From: an uncultured Spirochaetaceae bacterium
GTDB lineage: Bacteria > Spirochaetota > Spirochaetia > Sphaerochaetales > Sphaerochaetaceae
Length of the DNA: 64,000 bases
Direction of reading: 5' to 3'
Assembly: GCA_944389075.1 (NCBI GenBank)
Contig: CALXLA010000028.1
Location: forward strand, 38,159-102,158
In this document: positions 35,464-43,871 of the stretch, piece by piece
How the letters are laid out: every line of letters starts with the position of its first letter
Position numbering within the stretch: the stretch's first letter is position 1
Notes under the pieces: model-generated
Seen by the model: only the letters and a program-made list of their open reading frames with translations
Database searches by the model: none
Told to the model about the DNA's origin: nothing
Program-made: the position numbers and the translations under genes

Positions 35464-36609
35464 ATGGCAAACAGGATAATGCTCAACGAGACTTCCTACC
35501 ATGGAAGCGGAGCAATAGCGGAAATCGCAAGCGAAATCAAGGCAAGAGGCATTGAAAAAGCATTCGTATGCTCAGATCCGGATCTCATCAAGTTCGGAGT
35601 GACTGGCAAGGTCACAGCTGTCCTTGAGAATGCGGACATCCCTTATACGATCTTCTCTGAGATAAAGGCAAACCCGACAATCGAGAATGTACAGAGCGGT
35701 GTGAAGGCATTCAAGGAATCAGGAGCACAGATCATAGTCGCAATCGGCGGCGGCTCTTCTATGGATACGGCAAAAGCCATCGGCATAATCGCCGCGAACC
35801 CTGAGTTCGAGGATGTCAGAAGCCTTGAGGGTACTGCACCTACGAAGAACCCATGCGTACCTATTATCGCAGTACCTACAACAGCCGGAACAGCTGCTGA
35901 GGTTACTATCAACTACGTAATCACAGATGTCCAGAAGAAAAGGAAGTTCGTCTGCGTCGATCCGCATGACATGCCAATCGTTGCAGTTGTCGATCCGGAT
36001 ATGATGATGTCTATGCCAAAGGGCCTTACCGCCGCAACTGGCATGGATGCCCTCACTCATGCAATCGAAGGCTATACGACAAAAGCAGCATGGGAAATGA
36101 CTGACATGTTCCATCTCAAGGCGATAGAGATCATCGCAAGAAGCCTCAGGAAATCTGTTGCAGGAGATCCGGAAGGCAGGAAGGAAATGGCTCTCGGCCA
36201 GTACATCGCAGGAATGGGCTTCTCCAATGTAGGTCTCGGCATCGCCCACTCCATGGCACATACGCTCGGAGCTGTCTATGACACACCGCATGGCGTTGCA
36301 TGTGCAATGATGCTTCCGATCGTAATGGAGTTCAATGCAGATAGCACTGGCGATAAGTACAAGTACATCGCAAAGGCAATGGGAGTCGAAGGTGTTGATT
36401 CGATGTCCCCGGAAGAGTACAGGAAGGCAGCTATCGATGCAGTCAGGCAGCTTTCTGTGGATGTGGGTATCCCTACTAAGCTCGAGGCTATCAAGGAAGA
36501 GGATCTACAGTTCCTTGCTGAGTCTGCGGCAGCTGATGCATGTGCACCTGGAAATCCAAAGGATGCAACTGTCGAAGACTTCATCGCGCTCTTCAGGAAG
36601 ATAATGTAA
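35464..36609 (+). CDS. fucO: Iron-type alcohol dehydrogenase, lactaldehyde reductase
   Basis: 381 residues. Reduces L-lactaldehyde to propane-1,2-diol with NADH during fermentation of L-fucose or L-rhamnose. Long stretches match E. coli FucO as I recall it: MANRIMLNETSYHG at the start, AIGGGSSMDTAKAIGII, VPTTAGTAAEVTINYVITD, KFVCVDPHDMP, ATGMDALTHAIEGY, and the metal His residues in HSMAHTLGAVYDTPHG. GGAGG precedes the ATG at 35464. No fucose or rhamnose aldolase is next to it. The methyltransferase gene starts four bases after its stop. Confidence 0.9.
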   Translation: MANRIMLNETSYHGSGAIAEIASEIKARGIEKAFVCSDPDLIKFGVTGKVTAVLENADIPYTIFSEIKANPTIENVQSGVKAFKESGAQIIVAIGGGSSMDTAKAIGIIAANPEFEDVRSLEGTAPTKNPCVPIIAVPTTAGTAAEVTINYVITDVQKKRKFVCVDPHDMPIVAVVDPDMMMSMPKGLTAATGMDALTHAIEGYTTKAAWEMTDMFHLKAIEIIARSLRKSVAGDPEGRKEMALGQYIAGMGFSNVGLGIAHSMAHTLGAVYDTPHGVACAMMLPIVMEFNADSTGDKYKYIAKAMGVEGVDSMSPEEYRKAAIDAVRQLSVDVGIPTKLEAIKEEDLQFLAESAAADACAPGNPKDATVEDFIALFRKIM

Positions 36610-36613
36610 GCCA

Positions 36614-37342
36614 ATGGATAGAATCTACGATGATCCTGCGTTCTTCGAGAAATATTCGGATATGCCACGTTCCAGGCTTGGCCTTGAAGGCGCCGGGGAA
36701 TGGCATGTATTCAGGAATTTCATGCCGGACTTCAATGACAAGGATGTCCTTGATCTTGGCTGTGGCTTCGGCTGGCATGCCCGCTATGCGGCAGAGAGGA
36801 ACGCAAGACGCGTAGTCGCTATCGATGTATCAGAAAGGATGCTGGCGAAAGCTGAGTCGATGGACAGCGAAGGCATTGAGTACAGGCTCTCAGCAATGGA
36901 GGACCTGGACTTCTCTGCCGGCACATTCGATGTGATTATCAGCTCGCTGGCATTCCACTATGTAAAAGACTGGGATACTCTAATCAGGAAAATCTCATCA
37001 TGGCTCAGGCCTGATGGCGACTTCGTCTTCTCCGTAGAGCATCCGGTCTTCACAGCATATGGCTCACAGGACTGGTACTATTCAGAAGATGGGAAGATAC
37101 TCCACTTCCCTGTGGACAATTATTTCTATGAGGGAGAACGTGATGCTGTCTTCCTTGGCGAGCATATGACCAAGTACCACAGGACACTTACGACTTACAT
37201 CTCATCTCTTCTTGATAATGGCTTCACTATCACGAAGCTTGCAGAACCGGAACCGCCAGAGGATATGATGGATATCCCGGGGATGAAGGATGAGATGCGG
37301 CGTCCTATGATGCTTCTGATTGCAGCGAAAAAGACAAGATAA
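36614..37342 (+). CDS. Class I SAM-dependent methyltransferase
   Basis: 242 residues. SAM motif I VLDLGCGFGWHARYAAE, acidic end of strand 2 VVAIDVSE, then FDVIISSLAFHYV and a LRPDGDFVFSVEHP motif, the Methyltransf_11 type. The C-terminus has a Glu/Pro-rich EPEPPEDMMDIPGMKDEM. Substrate unknown; close relatives are small-molecule methyltransferases. Probably cotranscribed with fucO, though I see no functional link. Confidence 0.85.
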   Translation: MDRIYDDPAFFEKYSDMPRSRLGLEGAGEWHVFRNFMPDFNDKDVLDLGCGFGWHARYAAERNARRVVAIDVSERMLAKAESMDSEGIEYRLSAMEDLDFSAGTFDVIISSLAFHYVKDWDTLIRKISSWLRPDGDFVFSVEHPVFTAYGSQDWYYSEDGKILHFPVDNYFYEGERDAVFLGEHMTKYHRTLTTYISSLLDNGFTITKLAEPEPPEDMMDIPGMKDEMRRPMMLLIAAKKTR

Positions 37343-37411
37343 GGAAAGAGGCTGCCTCAGAATCAGCTTCCCTGGCATCCTCGAATATTCAAGGATTCAA
37401 TCTGGACTAAA

Positions 37412-38125
37412 TCAGTTCTTTGAAAGACTGAGCATCTCAACAGTTCCTATATTGGAAACACAATTCCAGAGATAACCTACTCCATTGATCGCAGATACCC
37501 CTGAGTTGATAGTGAAATCGAAGGCCTTCTCTCCATTTACATTGAGAGATACAGCAAGCCTGTTCTCATCATCATAAGATGCTATATATGAGAAATCGAT
37601 GATGCCATCTTCATCTGTAAACTCACCATATAGATTACTTGAATTAGATGTATTTACCCTGTTCACATCATCGTTATCATAATTTACACCATTAACTTGG
37701 GCGACAATATAACCACCAGCAGTCTTGAGTACCGAGAAAATCGTCTCTGTATTATAAACAAAACTCCATTTGCTATCTGTTGTAGACCATGTATGATCAC
37801 CATAAGAAAGACTGAATGTGGTATAGTCATTTGTCTTCATGCTTGAGAGATCAAGCTGGAACGATACAGTGACAGGATTGTTGTCAAAATCAATAAGCTT
37901 ATCGGTCTCTCCAATCCATGTAGAAGCACCATAATGGGATGTACCGTCAACAACTTGGCCAAGAATCACACCAGATCCATCTTCGTTCACCTTAAGGCCA
38001 GATGTGTAGTCTACGAACATATCCTTAAGCTCTTCGCCAGGAGTCTTCTGCGTAGAGTCAGGATTACATGCAGTGAATGCAAAAAGCATTGCCAGAGCAA
38101 GAAGAGAAGCAAGAATCTTCTTCAT
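37412..38125 (-). CDS. Putative lipoprotein behind a poly-G promoter
   Basis: 237 residues. Signal peptide MKKILASLLALAMLFAFTAC with lipobox FTAC (Cys20), then CNPDSTQK. The mature part is rich in Ser, Thr, Asn, Asp and aromatic residues with beta-strand pattern (VSFQLDLSSMKTNDYTTFSL, FSLSYGDHTWSTTDSKW) and looks like a single beta-sandwich of the concanavalin or carbohydrate-binding type, but I recognise no family. AGGAGG precedes the start. Likely exported to the outer surface. Its promoter carries nine G between -35 and -10 (separate entry), a sign of on/off switching of a surface antigen. Confidence 0.78.
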   Translation of the reverse strand: MKKILASLLALAMLFAFTACNPDSTQKTPGEELKDMFVDYTSGLKVNEDGSGVILGQVVDGTSHYGASTWIGETDKLIDFDNNPVTVSFQLDLSSMKTNDYTTFSLSYGDHTWSTTDSKWSFVYNTETIFSVLKTAGGYIVAQVNGVNYDNDDVNRVNTSNSSNLYGEFTDEDGIIDFSYIASYDDENRLAVSLNVNGEKAFDFTINSGVSAINGVGYLWNCVSNIGTVEMLSLSKN

Positions 38126-38151
38126 ATCAGTTTTCCTCCTAAATTAACCCG

Positions 38152-38185
38152 ATTCTACCCCCCCCCTCCGGTTGCAAAATGTCAA
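38152..38185 (-). promoter_or_regulatory. Promoter with poly-G spacer (probable phase-variable switch)
   Basis: On the minus strand a consensus TTGACA (38185-38180) and TAGAAT (38157-38152) are 22 bases apart. The spacer ends in nine G that touch the -10. With four G the spacing would be the optimal 17. Slippage in the tract would therefore change promoter strength. Confidence 0.7.
38158..38166. repeat. Homopolymer tract C9 (G9 on the minus strand)
   Basis: Nine C in a row on the plus strand, inside the spacer of the lipoprotein promoter. Length may differ between cells or reads. Confidence 0.9.
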
Positions 38186-38651
38186 GAAAACATCTCCGTT
38201 TTTCCATAATTTTTCCTTGTCAGAGCACGAGTATCAACAAGAGAAAGTATTAATGTTTTCTCTGTCTGTTTATGGGACTTGTGTTCACTGGATTCCGATG
38301 CGGAAATCACAAGTATTCTGCATAGAAATTCACGTTCCTAGACAAAGGACCGCTTATGCCTTGTCTTATAGCCTGAAAATATGGTGCTGTAATTTATTCC
38401 TTATTATCTGCCGAGCAATTCTTGAGGTATTTCCGGAACATATTGCTGGTCATCCAATGAATTTACAGCACCATCCACAACCCTCTTCAGCACGGATATC
38501 ATCAAGTAACCATTTATAGTACATTCAAAAACCTCTTTGCTGCTTATCTTTCATTGTTTGAAACAATACCAGAATACAGCTTCGGAGGTTCTCTGTTTTC
38601 AGGATTTCATACGGTGTTGATTTCCTAAAATGAGATTAAATATTCAGGGAA
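38186..38651. other. AT-rich spacer with a 12-bp inverted repeat
   Basis: No gene is supported. ATGGTGCTGTAA at 38381-38392 is repeated inverted at 38463-38474, 70 bases apart, giving a 94-bp unit that could be a small transposon remnant. Inside, on the minus strand, about 20 codons read VVDGAVNSLDDQQYVPEIPQ then ELLGR and two stops, possibly the start of a dead transposase-like gene. It marks the border between the higher-GC core and the AT-richer sugar island. Confidence 0.35.
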
Positions 38652-40073
38652 TCAGATTTCTACATATTTAAATCCCATTATCCTTGCAAGATACTGCAAT
38701 TCCCCAAGATGATTTCCAGGGCATATCGCATAATGCTGAGTAACACCTTCTTGCAGAAGAGCTGAAATGATATCCTCAATTTTCTTGCCAGGGAAAACTA
38801 TTTTCCCATGAGTGTAACTTGCAAGAGTGTGTTCATGATCAACTGCCTGACCTGTAAATGCAACCATTTTCAGATTACCATCTTCTGTCTGAGAAATATG
38901 TAGGAATGTCTTTTCGCCAGGAGATATGACATGCCAGGCAAAAGGAGCTCCTGCATGTTTCCACTTTGATTTAGCAAATCGGATGTCTCTTGCAATAATT
39001 GTTTTCCCATTGGAATCCGTGTAATCATTTGGTCCTGCATGCACAACCATAAGGGAATCATCATCTTCTATATGAGCCGGTTCAATAATATTCACATGAC
39101 ATCCCGTAAGTTTTCCAAGTATATATACAGCAAGACCGACACCAAGATCTCCTTCTGGTACTGCCATTATCTCGCCTTTATTCTCAGGAGTAGGATAAAA
39201 ACCTGGACGTAATCCCATTATTTTATATAAGTCAGCGCCAACATCATTAAGAACCATCATATCAACATGTTCATTTCTTCCAACATCCTCCATCGCCAGA
39301 GAACATCTTACAGAAGCACGGAAATGATCCATCTCAACATCATTGCGGCTTTCATATTCAGACATAAGCTTGTTTATCGTGCATTCTACCCTATCGTCTG
39401 AAACGTGAGCAGCGGCCTCTTCTAGTTCTGATACTGATATGAACCTAATTTCAGGGCCAGCCTTCATGAAAAACAGATATGGATCAATGTACGTTGACCA
39501 CATAACCTCATTATAATTGTTGAGAAGACCAAAAACACTATTCTTAAGGATAGTGCGGATTTTGCATGCATTTGAAAATGATTGCAAAGCTTTAATCACA
39601 GCTTCTGGACGTCCGCAGATTGAACAAGACATAGGTCGATCAAAACGCTTAAAAGAGCCAGATCCTTCAAGAGCACCAACAAGAGCCCCTGTTGAAAGAT
39701 ATTCGATAAATGGGTCCTCTTCCTCTGTATTCGTATAGTTTATTGCAGGTATAACATGAGCAAAGAGAATTGGGATCGGATACATGTCTCTCAGAAATCT
39801 TATCCATGCAAAATCCTCAGACCAGGAGAGGAAAAAAGCAAAAACACAATCAACTTTCTCCCTATAGAAATTATCTATTGCATTATTGATATCTTCTCTG
39901 GTGTAAATCTGACCGGGATTGACTATATCCGCAAATTCACTTGCTTTAAGATACAAATCATCCAATCTCTTCTGAATCCGTTCTTCATAACGAGAAGGTG
40001 TATCACTTCCCATGCCCTTAAAACGTGTACAAGCTATCGGCAGAAATCCGATTTTTACTTTATCTTTTGTCAT
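38652..40073 (-). CDS. L-arabinose/L-fucose isomerase-family protein
   Basis: 473 residues. N-terminal Rossmann-like part KVKIGFLPIACTRFKGMG and CVFAFFLSWSEDFAWIRFLRD, then a core with MEDVGRN..., FYPTPENKGEIMAVPEGDLG and a C-terminal beta domain ending GNHLGELQYLARIMGFKYVEI. Layout and length fit the AraA/FucI superfamily of Mn-dependent aldose-ketose isomerases, in which a Glu pair and His residues bind metal; E in PEGD and H in the GNH are candidates. Last gene of the TRAP operon, so it probably isomerises the imported sugar. The real substrate is unknown. Confidence 0.78.
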   Translation of the reverse strand: MTKDKVKIGFLPIACTRFKGMGSDTPSRYEERIQKRLDDLYLKASEFADIVNPGQIYTREDINNAIDNFYREKVDCVFAFFLSWSEDFAWIRFLRDMYPIPILFAHVIPAINYTNTEEEDPFIEYLSTGALVGALEGSGSFKRFDRPMSCSICGRPEAVIKALQSFSNACKIRTILKNSVFGLLNNYNEVMWSTYIDPYLFFMKAGPEIRFISVSELEEAAAHVSDDRVECTINKLMSEYESRNDVEMDHFRASVRCSLAMEDVGRNEHVDMMVLNDVGADLYKIMGLRPGFYPTPENKGEIMAVPEGDLGVGLAVYILGKLTGCHVNIIEPAHIEDDDSLMVVHAGPNDYTDSNGKTIIARDIRFAKSKWKHAGAPFAWHVISPGEKTFLHISQTEDGNLKMVAFTGQAVDHEHTLASYTHGKIVFPGKKIEDIISALLQEGVTQHYAICPGNHLGELQYLARIMGFKYVEI

Positions 40074-40161
40074 GTATCCACCTCCTTTTATGCCTGTCTT
40101 CCCTTTTCATGCTTTACATTGATTCATTCTCAAAGGGAAGACAAGGCAGATTTCTTAATAA

Positions 40162-41166
40162 TCATTCACTTCTGCAGCTTATAATGAAATCAAGAAAGTC
40201 CTCAGCATCATTCTGTGCAGCAAATTCAGCCCAATATGGTGTGAAAATATCCACAAGCTTATCACCATCAGAAAGTTCGATAATCTCACAATCCTGTTCT
40301 TCAAGAAGCTCGATATAATGATCCTCTGAGTTCTTAACTTCCTCTCTCAAAGCAGCTGTTGCCTCATCCATAGCTCTCTGGATTATCTGCTGGTCCTCTT
40401 CTGATAAGCTATCCCAAAGAGATTCACTGATTACTGGAGCATTTGCTGTAAAGATATGACGTGTCATAATCACATATTTGCCAAGATTGTAGAAAGACTG
40501 CGAGTAAATTGCTTCTGTTGTAGTCTCCATTCCATCGACTATGCCAGTCTGCATGCCGGAATATGTATCGCCCCAAGGGATGACAGTAGGACTAGCTTTA
40601 AGAAGCTCAAACATCTCAAGATAGTTATCAAGCCCAGGGGATCGGAATTTAACACCCTGGAAATCGGCTATCTGTCTTATCGGCTTCTTGCAGCACATAT
40701 TGCGGAAACCATTCCACCACCAATCAAGAATACGGATATTATATTCATCTGCCATACGCTCAGTAAGCGCATCTGCATAGTCACTATCGAAAACCTTCTC
40801 CGCCTGTTCATAACTATTAATCATCATCGGAAGAGATGGGAGACTATATGCAGGTATATAATCAATCAGGTTCGCATTATCGATAATACACATATCCATA
40901 ATACCCAGAGATACATTTGTTGTAAGATCAGTCATATTTCCGAGCTGTCCAGCAGGATAAACAGTCACATTGATCCTGCCATCAGAATATTCATTAACCT
41001 TATCTGCAAACATCTGGGAATACCTGTGAATCGGCTGATCTACGGAATTCTCATGAGCAAGCTTTATCTCAATCGGTCCAGACTGAGCAGCTGTTTCACT
41101 TGCTCCTCCGGCAAAGCATGCCATAGAGGCCAGGAACAACATAAGAACAATAACCACTTTCTTCAT
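40162..41166 (-). CDS. dctP: TRAP transporter solute-binding protein, DctP family
   Basis: 334 residues. Signal peptide MKKVVIVLMLFLASMACFAG then GASET; either a lipoprotein (Cys17) or cleaved by signal peptidase I. Mature protein has the DctP pattern: IKLAHENSVDQPIHRYSQMF, VTVYPAGQLGN, and WWWNGFRNMCCKKPIR followed by LKASPTVIPWGDTYSGMQTG and IVDGMETTTEAI. The usual substrate-carboxylate Arg (in GFRN) is present. It binds the solute in the periplasm and hands it to DctQM. Sugar-type substrate is inferred from neighbours only. Confidence 0.9.
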   Translation of the reverse strand: MKKVVIVLMLFLASMACFAGGASETAAQSGPIEIKLAHENSVDQPIHRYSQMFADKVNEYSDGRINVTVYPAGQLGNMTDLTTNVSLGIMDMCIIDNANLIDYIPAYSLPSLPMMINSYEQAEKVFDSDYADALTERMADEYNIRILDWWWNGFRNMCCKKPIRQIADFQGVKFRSPGLDNYLEMFELLKASPTVIPWGDTYSGMQTGIVDGMETTTEAIYSQSFYNLGKYVIMTRHIFTANAPVISESLWDSLSEEDQQIIQRAMDEATAALREEVKNSEDHYIELLEEQDCEIIELSDGDKLVDIFTPYWAEFAAQNDAEDFLDFIISCRSE

Positions 41167-41201
41167 TTTTATATCTCCTTTTGTTTTTTATTCTCAATAA
41201 C

Positions 41202-42470
41202 TTAGACTAATGAAGGAATAAATGTTGCTAATGGAGGGAAGAACATCACAGCTACAGCCATTAGCATCATTATGATTACAAACGGCCATATTGCCTTACA
41301 GCATCTAGCTATATTGGAGTTTTCAATACCGGCAACTATATAAAGAACCAATCCTACAGGAGGCGTAAGTCCACCCGTATCAACCGCAAGAATGAATACC
41401 ATTGCAAAATGAAGCGGATCCATTCCAAAAGCCTGTGCCATAGGCCAGAATACAGGAACCATCATCAGGATAATCGCATTGGAATCTATGAACATTCCCA
41501 TAATAACGATAATCGCTACCATGATGAGCATCATCACATACTGACTATCTGTGAAAGCTGTCATTGCAGCTGTAAGCATCTGAGGAAGATTCTCATGTGT
41601 TGCAATATATCCAAGCAGATTTGCAAATGATATTACAAGAACGGATACAACTGTTGCTTTCAGAGCAGCAAATATACAATCACGAAGTTTCTCAAGTGTC
41701 AGGCTTCTAGTCACGAATCCGTATATCAGTCCATATATGACAGCTAGAACTCCAGCTTCAGTTGCGGTAACTATACCAAGAAGGATACCTCCAATGATAA
41801 TCAAAGGCATCATAAGGCCACCGATTGATCTAAGGAAACAAACTAAGACATTCTTCCATCCACCGAATTTCGTTGTCGGGATATTATGGCGTTTCGCATA
41901 AATATAGCTGTAAATCATGTAACATATGCCAAGGCAGACACCAGGAATGACTCCAGCCATGAAAAGATCTGCCACAGATATCGTCGTTACACCTGAATAA
42001 ACAATCATCAGGATCGATGGCGGGATAATCGGACCAAGTACAGCACATGCAGAGACAAGGGAAACCCTGAATCCCTCATCATATCCTGATTTACGCAAAG
42101 CGGGCAGCATTATTGCACCAATTGCAGATGCATCAGCATTGGCAGAACCTGAAATGCCTGCCATGAGCATTCCCGAGAGAGATGTTGTCTGAGCCAACCC
42201 TCCATGGAACTGCCCAACCAGCGAATCTGCTAATTTAACCAGTTTTTCAGTAATTCCGGATTCATTCATGATATTTCCAGCAAGCAGGAACAGCGGAATA
42301 GCCATATATGTAAAACTATCAAAGCTTACAAACAGACGCTGGATAAGGAGGAGCGGACTGAATGATGGATCCACAAATGCTGAAATAAAAGAGGATGCAC
42401 CGAACGCAAATGCTAATGGCATGCCAATCAGCAAAAGAAATACAAAAATGACAACTAAAAGAAACAGCAT
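41202..42470 (-). CDS. dctM: TRAP transporter large permease, DctM
   Basis: 422 residues, about twelve membrane segments. Signature GISGSANADASAIGAIMLPALRK (read in two parts) and PPSILMIVYSG, PVGLVLYIVAG near the end. Start at 42470 fits GGAGG of the DctQ tail upstream. Catalyses Na+-coupled uptake of the solute delivered by DctP. Confidence 0.93.
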   Translation of the reverse strand: MLFLLVVIFVFLLLIGMPLAFAFGASSFISAFVDPSFSPLLLIQRLFVSFDSFTYMAIPLFLLAGNIMNESGITEKLVKLADSLVGQFHGGLAQTTSLSGMLMAGISGSANADASAIGAIMLPALRKSGYDEGFRVSLVSACAVLGPIIPPSILMIVYSGVTTISVADLFMAGVIPGVCLGICYMIYSYIYAKRHNIPTTKFGGWKNVLVCFLRSIGGLMMPLIIIGGILLGIVTATEAGVLAVIYGLIYGFVTRSLTLEKLRDCIFAALKATVVSVLVISFANLLGYIATHENLPQMLTAAMTAFTDSQYVMMLIMVAIIVIMGMFIDSNAIILMMVPVFWPMAQAFGMDPLHFAMVFILAVDTGGLTPPVGLVLYIVAGIENSNIARCCKAIWPFVIIMMLMAVAVMFFPPLATFIPSLV

Positions 42471-42471
42471 A

Positions 42472-42963
42472 TCACTTACCTCCTTTAATAAGCACTGAAA
42501 TTTCTCCAATTAACCTTTCAATCGCATATAAAGCAAGCAATCCAGCTCCAACAGGAATAGCAGAATAAGCAACGTTCATTGGAATACGGACCCCTATCCC
42601 AAGTCCTGTTATCATCTTTGAGGACATTCGCATACAGAATTCCAGCCCCCAATAAAGAAGATAGAAAGACATAAACAGAACAAATGCATCTGCTATAATA
42701 TCGAACCACTTTCGGATTCCAGGCTTAACCTTCTCATGAAGAAGCGTGAATGCAGCATTTGCTTTATCCCTATACACTACTGGCATATATAAGAACATTG
42801 TCCAGACAAATAAATATCTTGCGACAAGCTCAGTCCAGGTTGTCGGGGAATTGAATACGTATCTTGAAATTACCTGGACAGCAACCAGAATTGTGAAAAG
42901 TATCATAAGGCCGAAACATATCCACGATAAAATCCTGCTTAATAAATTAAATGCTTTTGTCAC
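42472..42963 (-). CDS. dctQ: TRAP transporter small permease, DctQ
   Basis: 163 residues, four membrane segments: LSWICFGLMILFTILVAVQV, SRYVFNSPTTWTELVARYLFVW (the family's RYvf..p..W.eE motif with Glu), then two more. It overlaps the ROK-kinase gene by four bases and directly precedes DctM, the usual Q-M order. Confidence 0.9.
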   Translation of the reverse strand: MTKAFNLLSRILSWICFGLMILFTILVAVQVISRYVFNSPTTWTELVARYLFVWTMFLYMPVVYRDKANAAFTLLHEKVKPGIRKWFDIIADAFVLFMSFYLLYWGLEFCMRMSSKMITGLGIGVRIPMNVAYSAIPVGAGLLALYAIERLIGEISVLIKGGK

Positions 42964-43871
42964 TTCTTCCCTCCTTTTCTCATCATATGAAGAGCATAAT
43001 TTGCCGCCCCCTGCATCGATACCGCTTCTGGATTCTCTATATGCCTCGTTTCAATAGAAATATTCCGGGAATGCAGAACTGAATCAAAAGATGGTCCGAA
43101 TACACTAAACGAATTTGATATACGTCCACCGAATACACACAAATCGATCTTATATTCTGCCAATAGGTCAGAACAGTTTTCTGCAAGAATCATTCCCATC
43201 TTCTGATAAGCTTCTATTGCATTCACATCACCAGCATCAGCAAGATTACCAATAGCTTTCGCATCAAGATCCGTCCCAGAACCTGTTACCATCTCATATA
43301 GTCGTGGAATACCTTTGCTCGCGACATAGTCCTCAAGGTGATGTTCCCTGTATGGACGTCTGAACAATCCAAAAACAGGAACTCCATATTCATCAGTAAC
43401 AGGATTGCCGTTCTGGACAATACCAAAGCCCAAACCTGTACCTATAATGAATCCTGCAATATTCCTTTCCTTTATATCGTCATTCAAGACAGAACCGAAA
43501 ATCAGAGAATGTGCATCATGAACAAAATAGACAGGGATTTCAGGAGGCAATACCTTATCATGGAGATAATCTGGAATACTGATGCCTTTTATTGATTTCC
43601 ATTTATGATCCATTCGGCTGATACCTTTGAAATAATCCATAGGTCCAGGACATGAAAAGGAAACAGCTTCCACTTCATATCCAGCATTTCCAGACAAGGA
43701 AACTCCCCTTCTGATGATTTCTGCAAAACTTTCCAGAAGAGTTTCTGATGGAGCACCTGAATCTATTCGGATGTAATCGGGATCGCACAATAGTCTGCAT
43801 GTATCTGCATCAATTGGAGCGACTTTGAATGACTGGCCCCCAGCATCAATTCCCAAAACAGCCCTTCTCAT
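42960..43871 (-). CDS. ROK-family sugar kinase
   Basis: 303 residues. N-terminal phosphate loop VLGIDAGGQSFKVAPID, then FSCPGPMDYFKG, and the glycine-rich IIGTGLGFGIVQNG. The ROK catalytic Asp is in FVHDAHSLIFGS (VxDAN-like). The usual ROK zinc site CxCGxxGCxE is not visible (FRRPYREHHLEDY is at that place, with HH and E), so it is an atypical ROK member. Between the large isomerase-like gene and DctQ, overlapping both by four bases. Presumably phosphorylates the imported or isomerised sugar. Confidence 0.85.
   Translation of the reverse strand: MRRAVLGIDAGGQSFKVAPIDADTCRLLCDPDYIRIDSGAPSETLLESFAEIIRRGVSLSGNAGYEVEAVSFSCPGPMDYFKGISRMDHKWKSIKGISIPDYLHDKVLPPEIPVYFVHDAHSLIFGSVLNDDIKERNIAGFIIGTGLGFGIVQNGNPVTDEYGVPVFGLFRRPYREHHLEDYVASKGIPRLYEMVTGSGTDLDAKAIGNLADAGDVNAIEAYQKMGMILAENCSDLLAEYKIDLCVFGGRISNSFSVFGPSFDSVLHSRNISIETRHIENPEAVSMQGAANYALHMMRKGGKK

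Noticed and set aside
38172..38519. 115-codon open frame on the plus strand
   Set aside because: Covers the promoter of the lipoprotein gene and an AT-rich spacer; composition and lack of ribosome site argue against coding.
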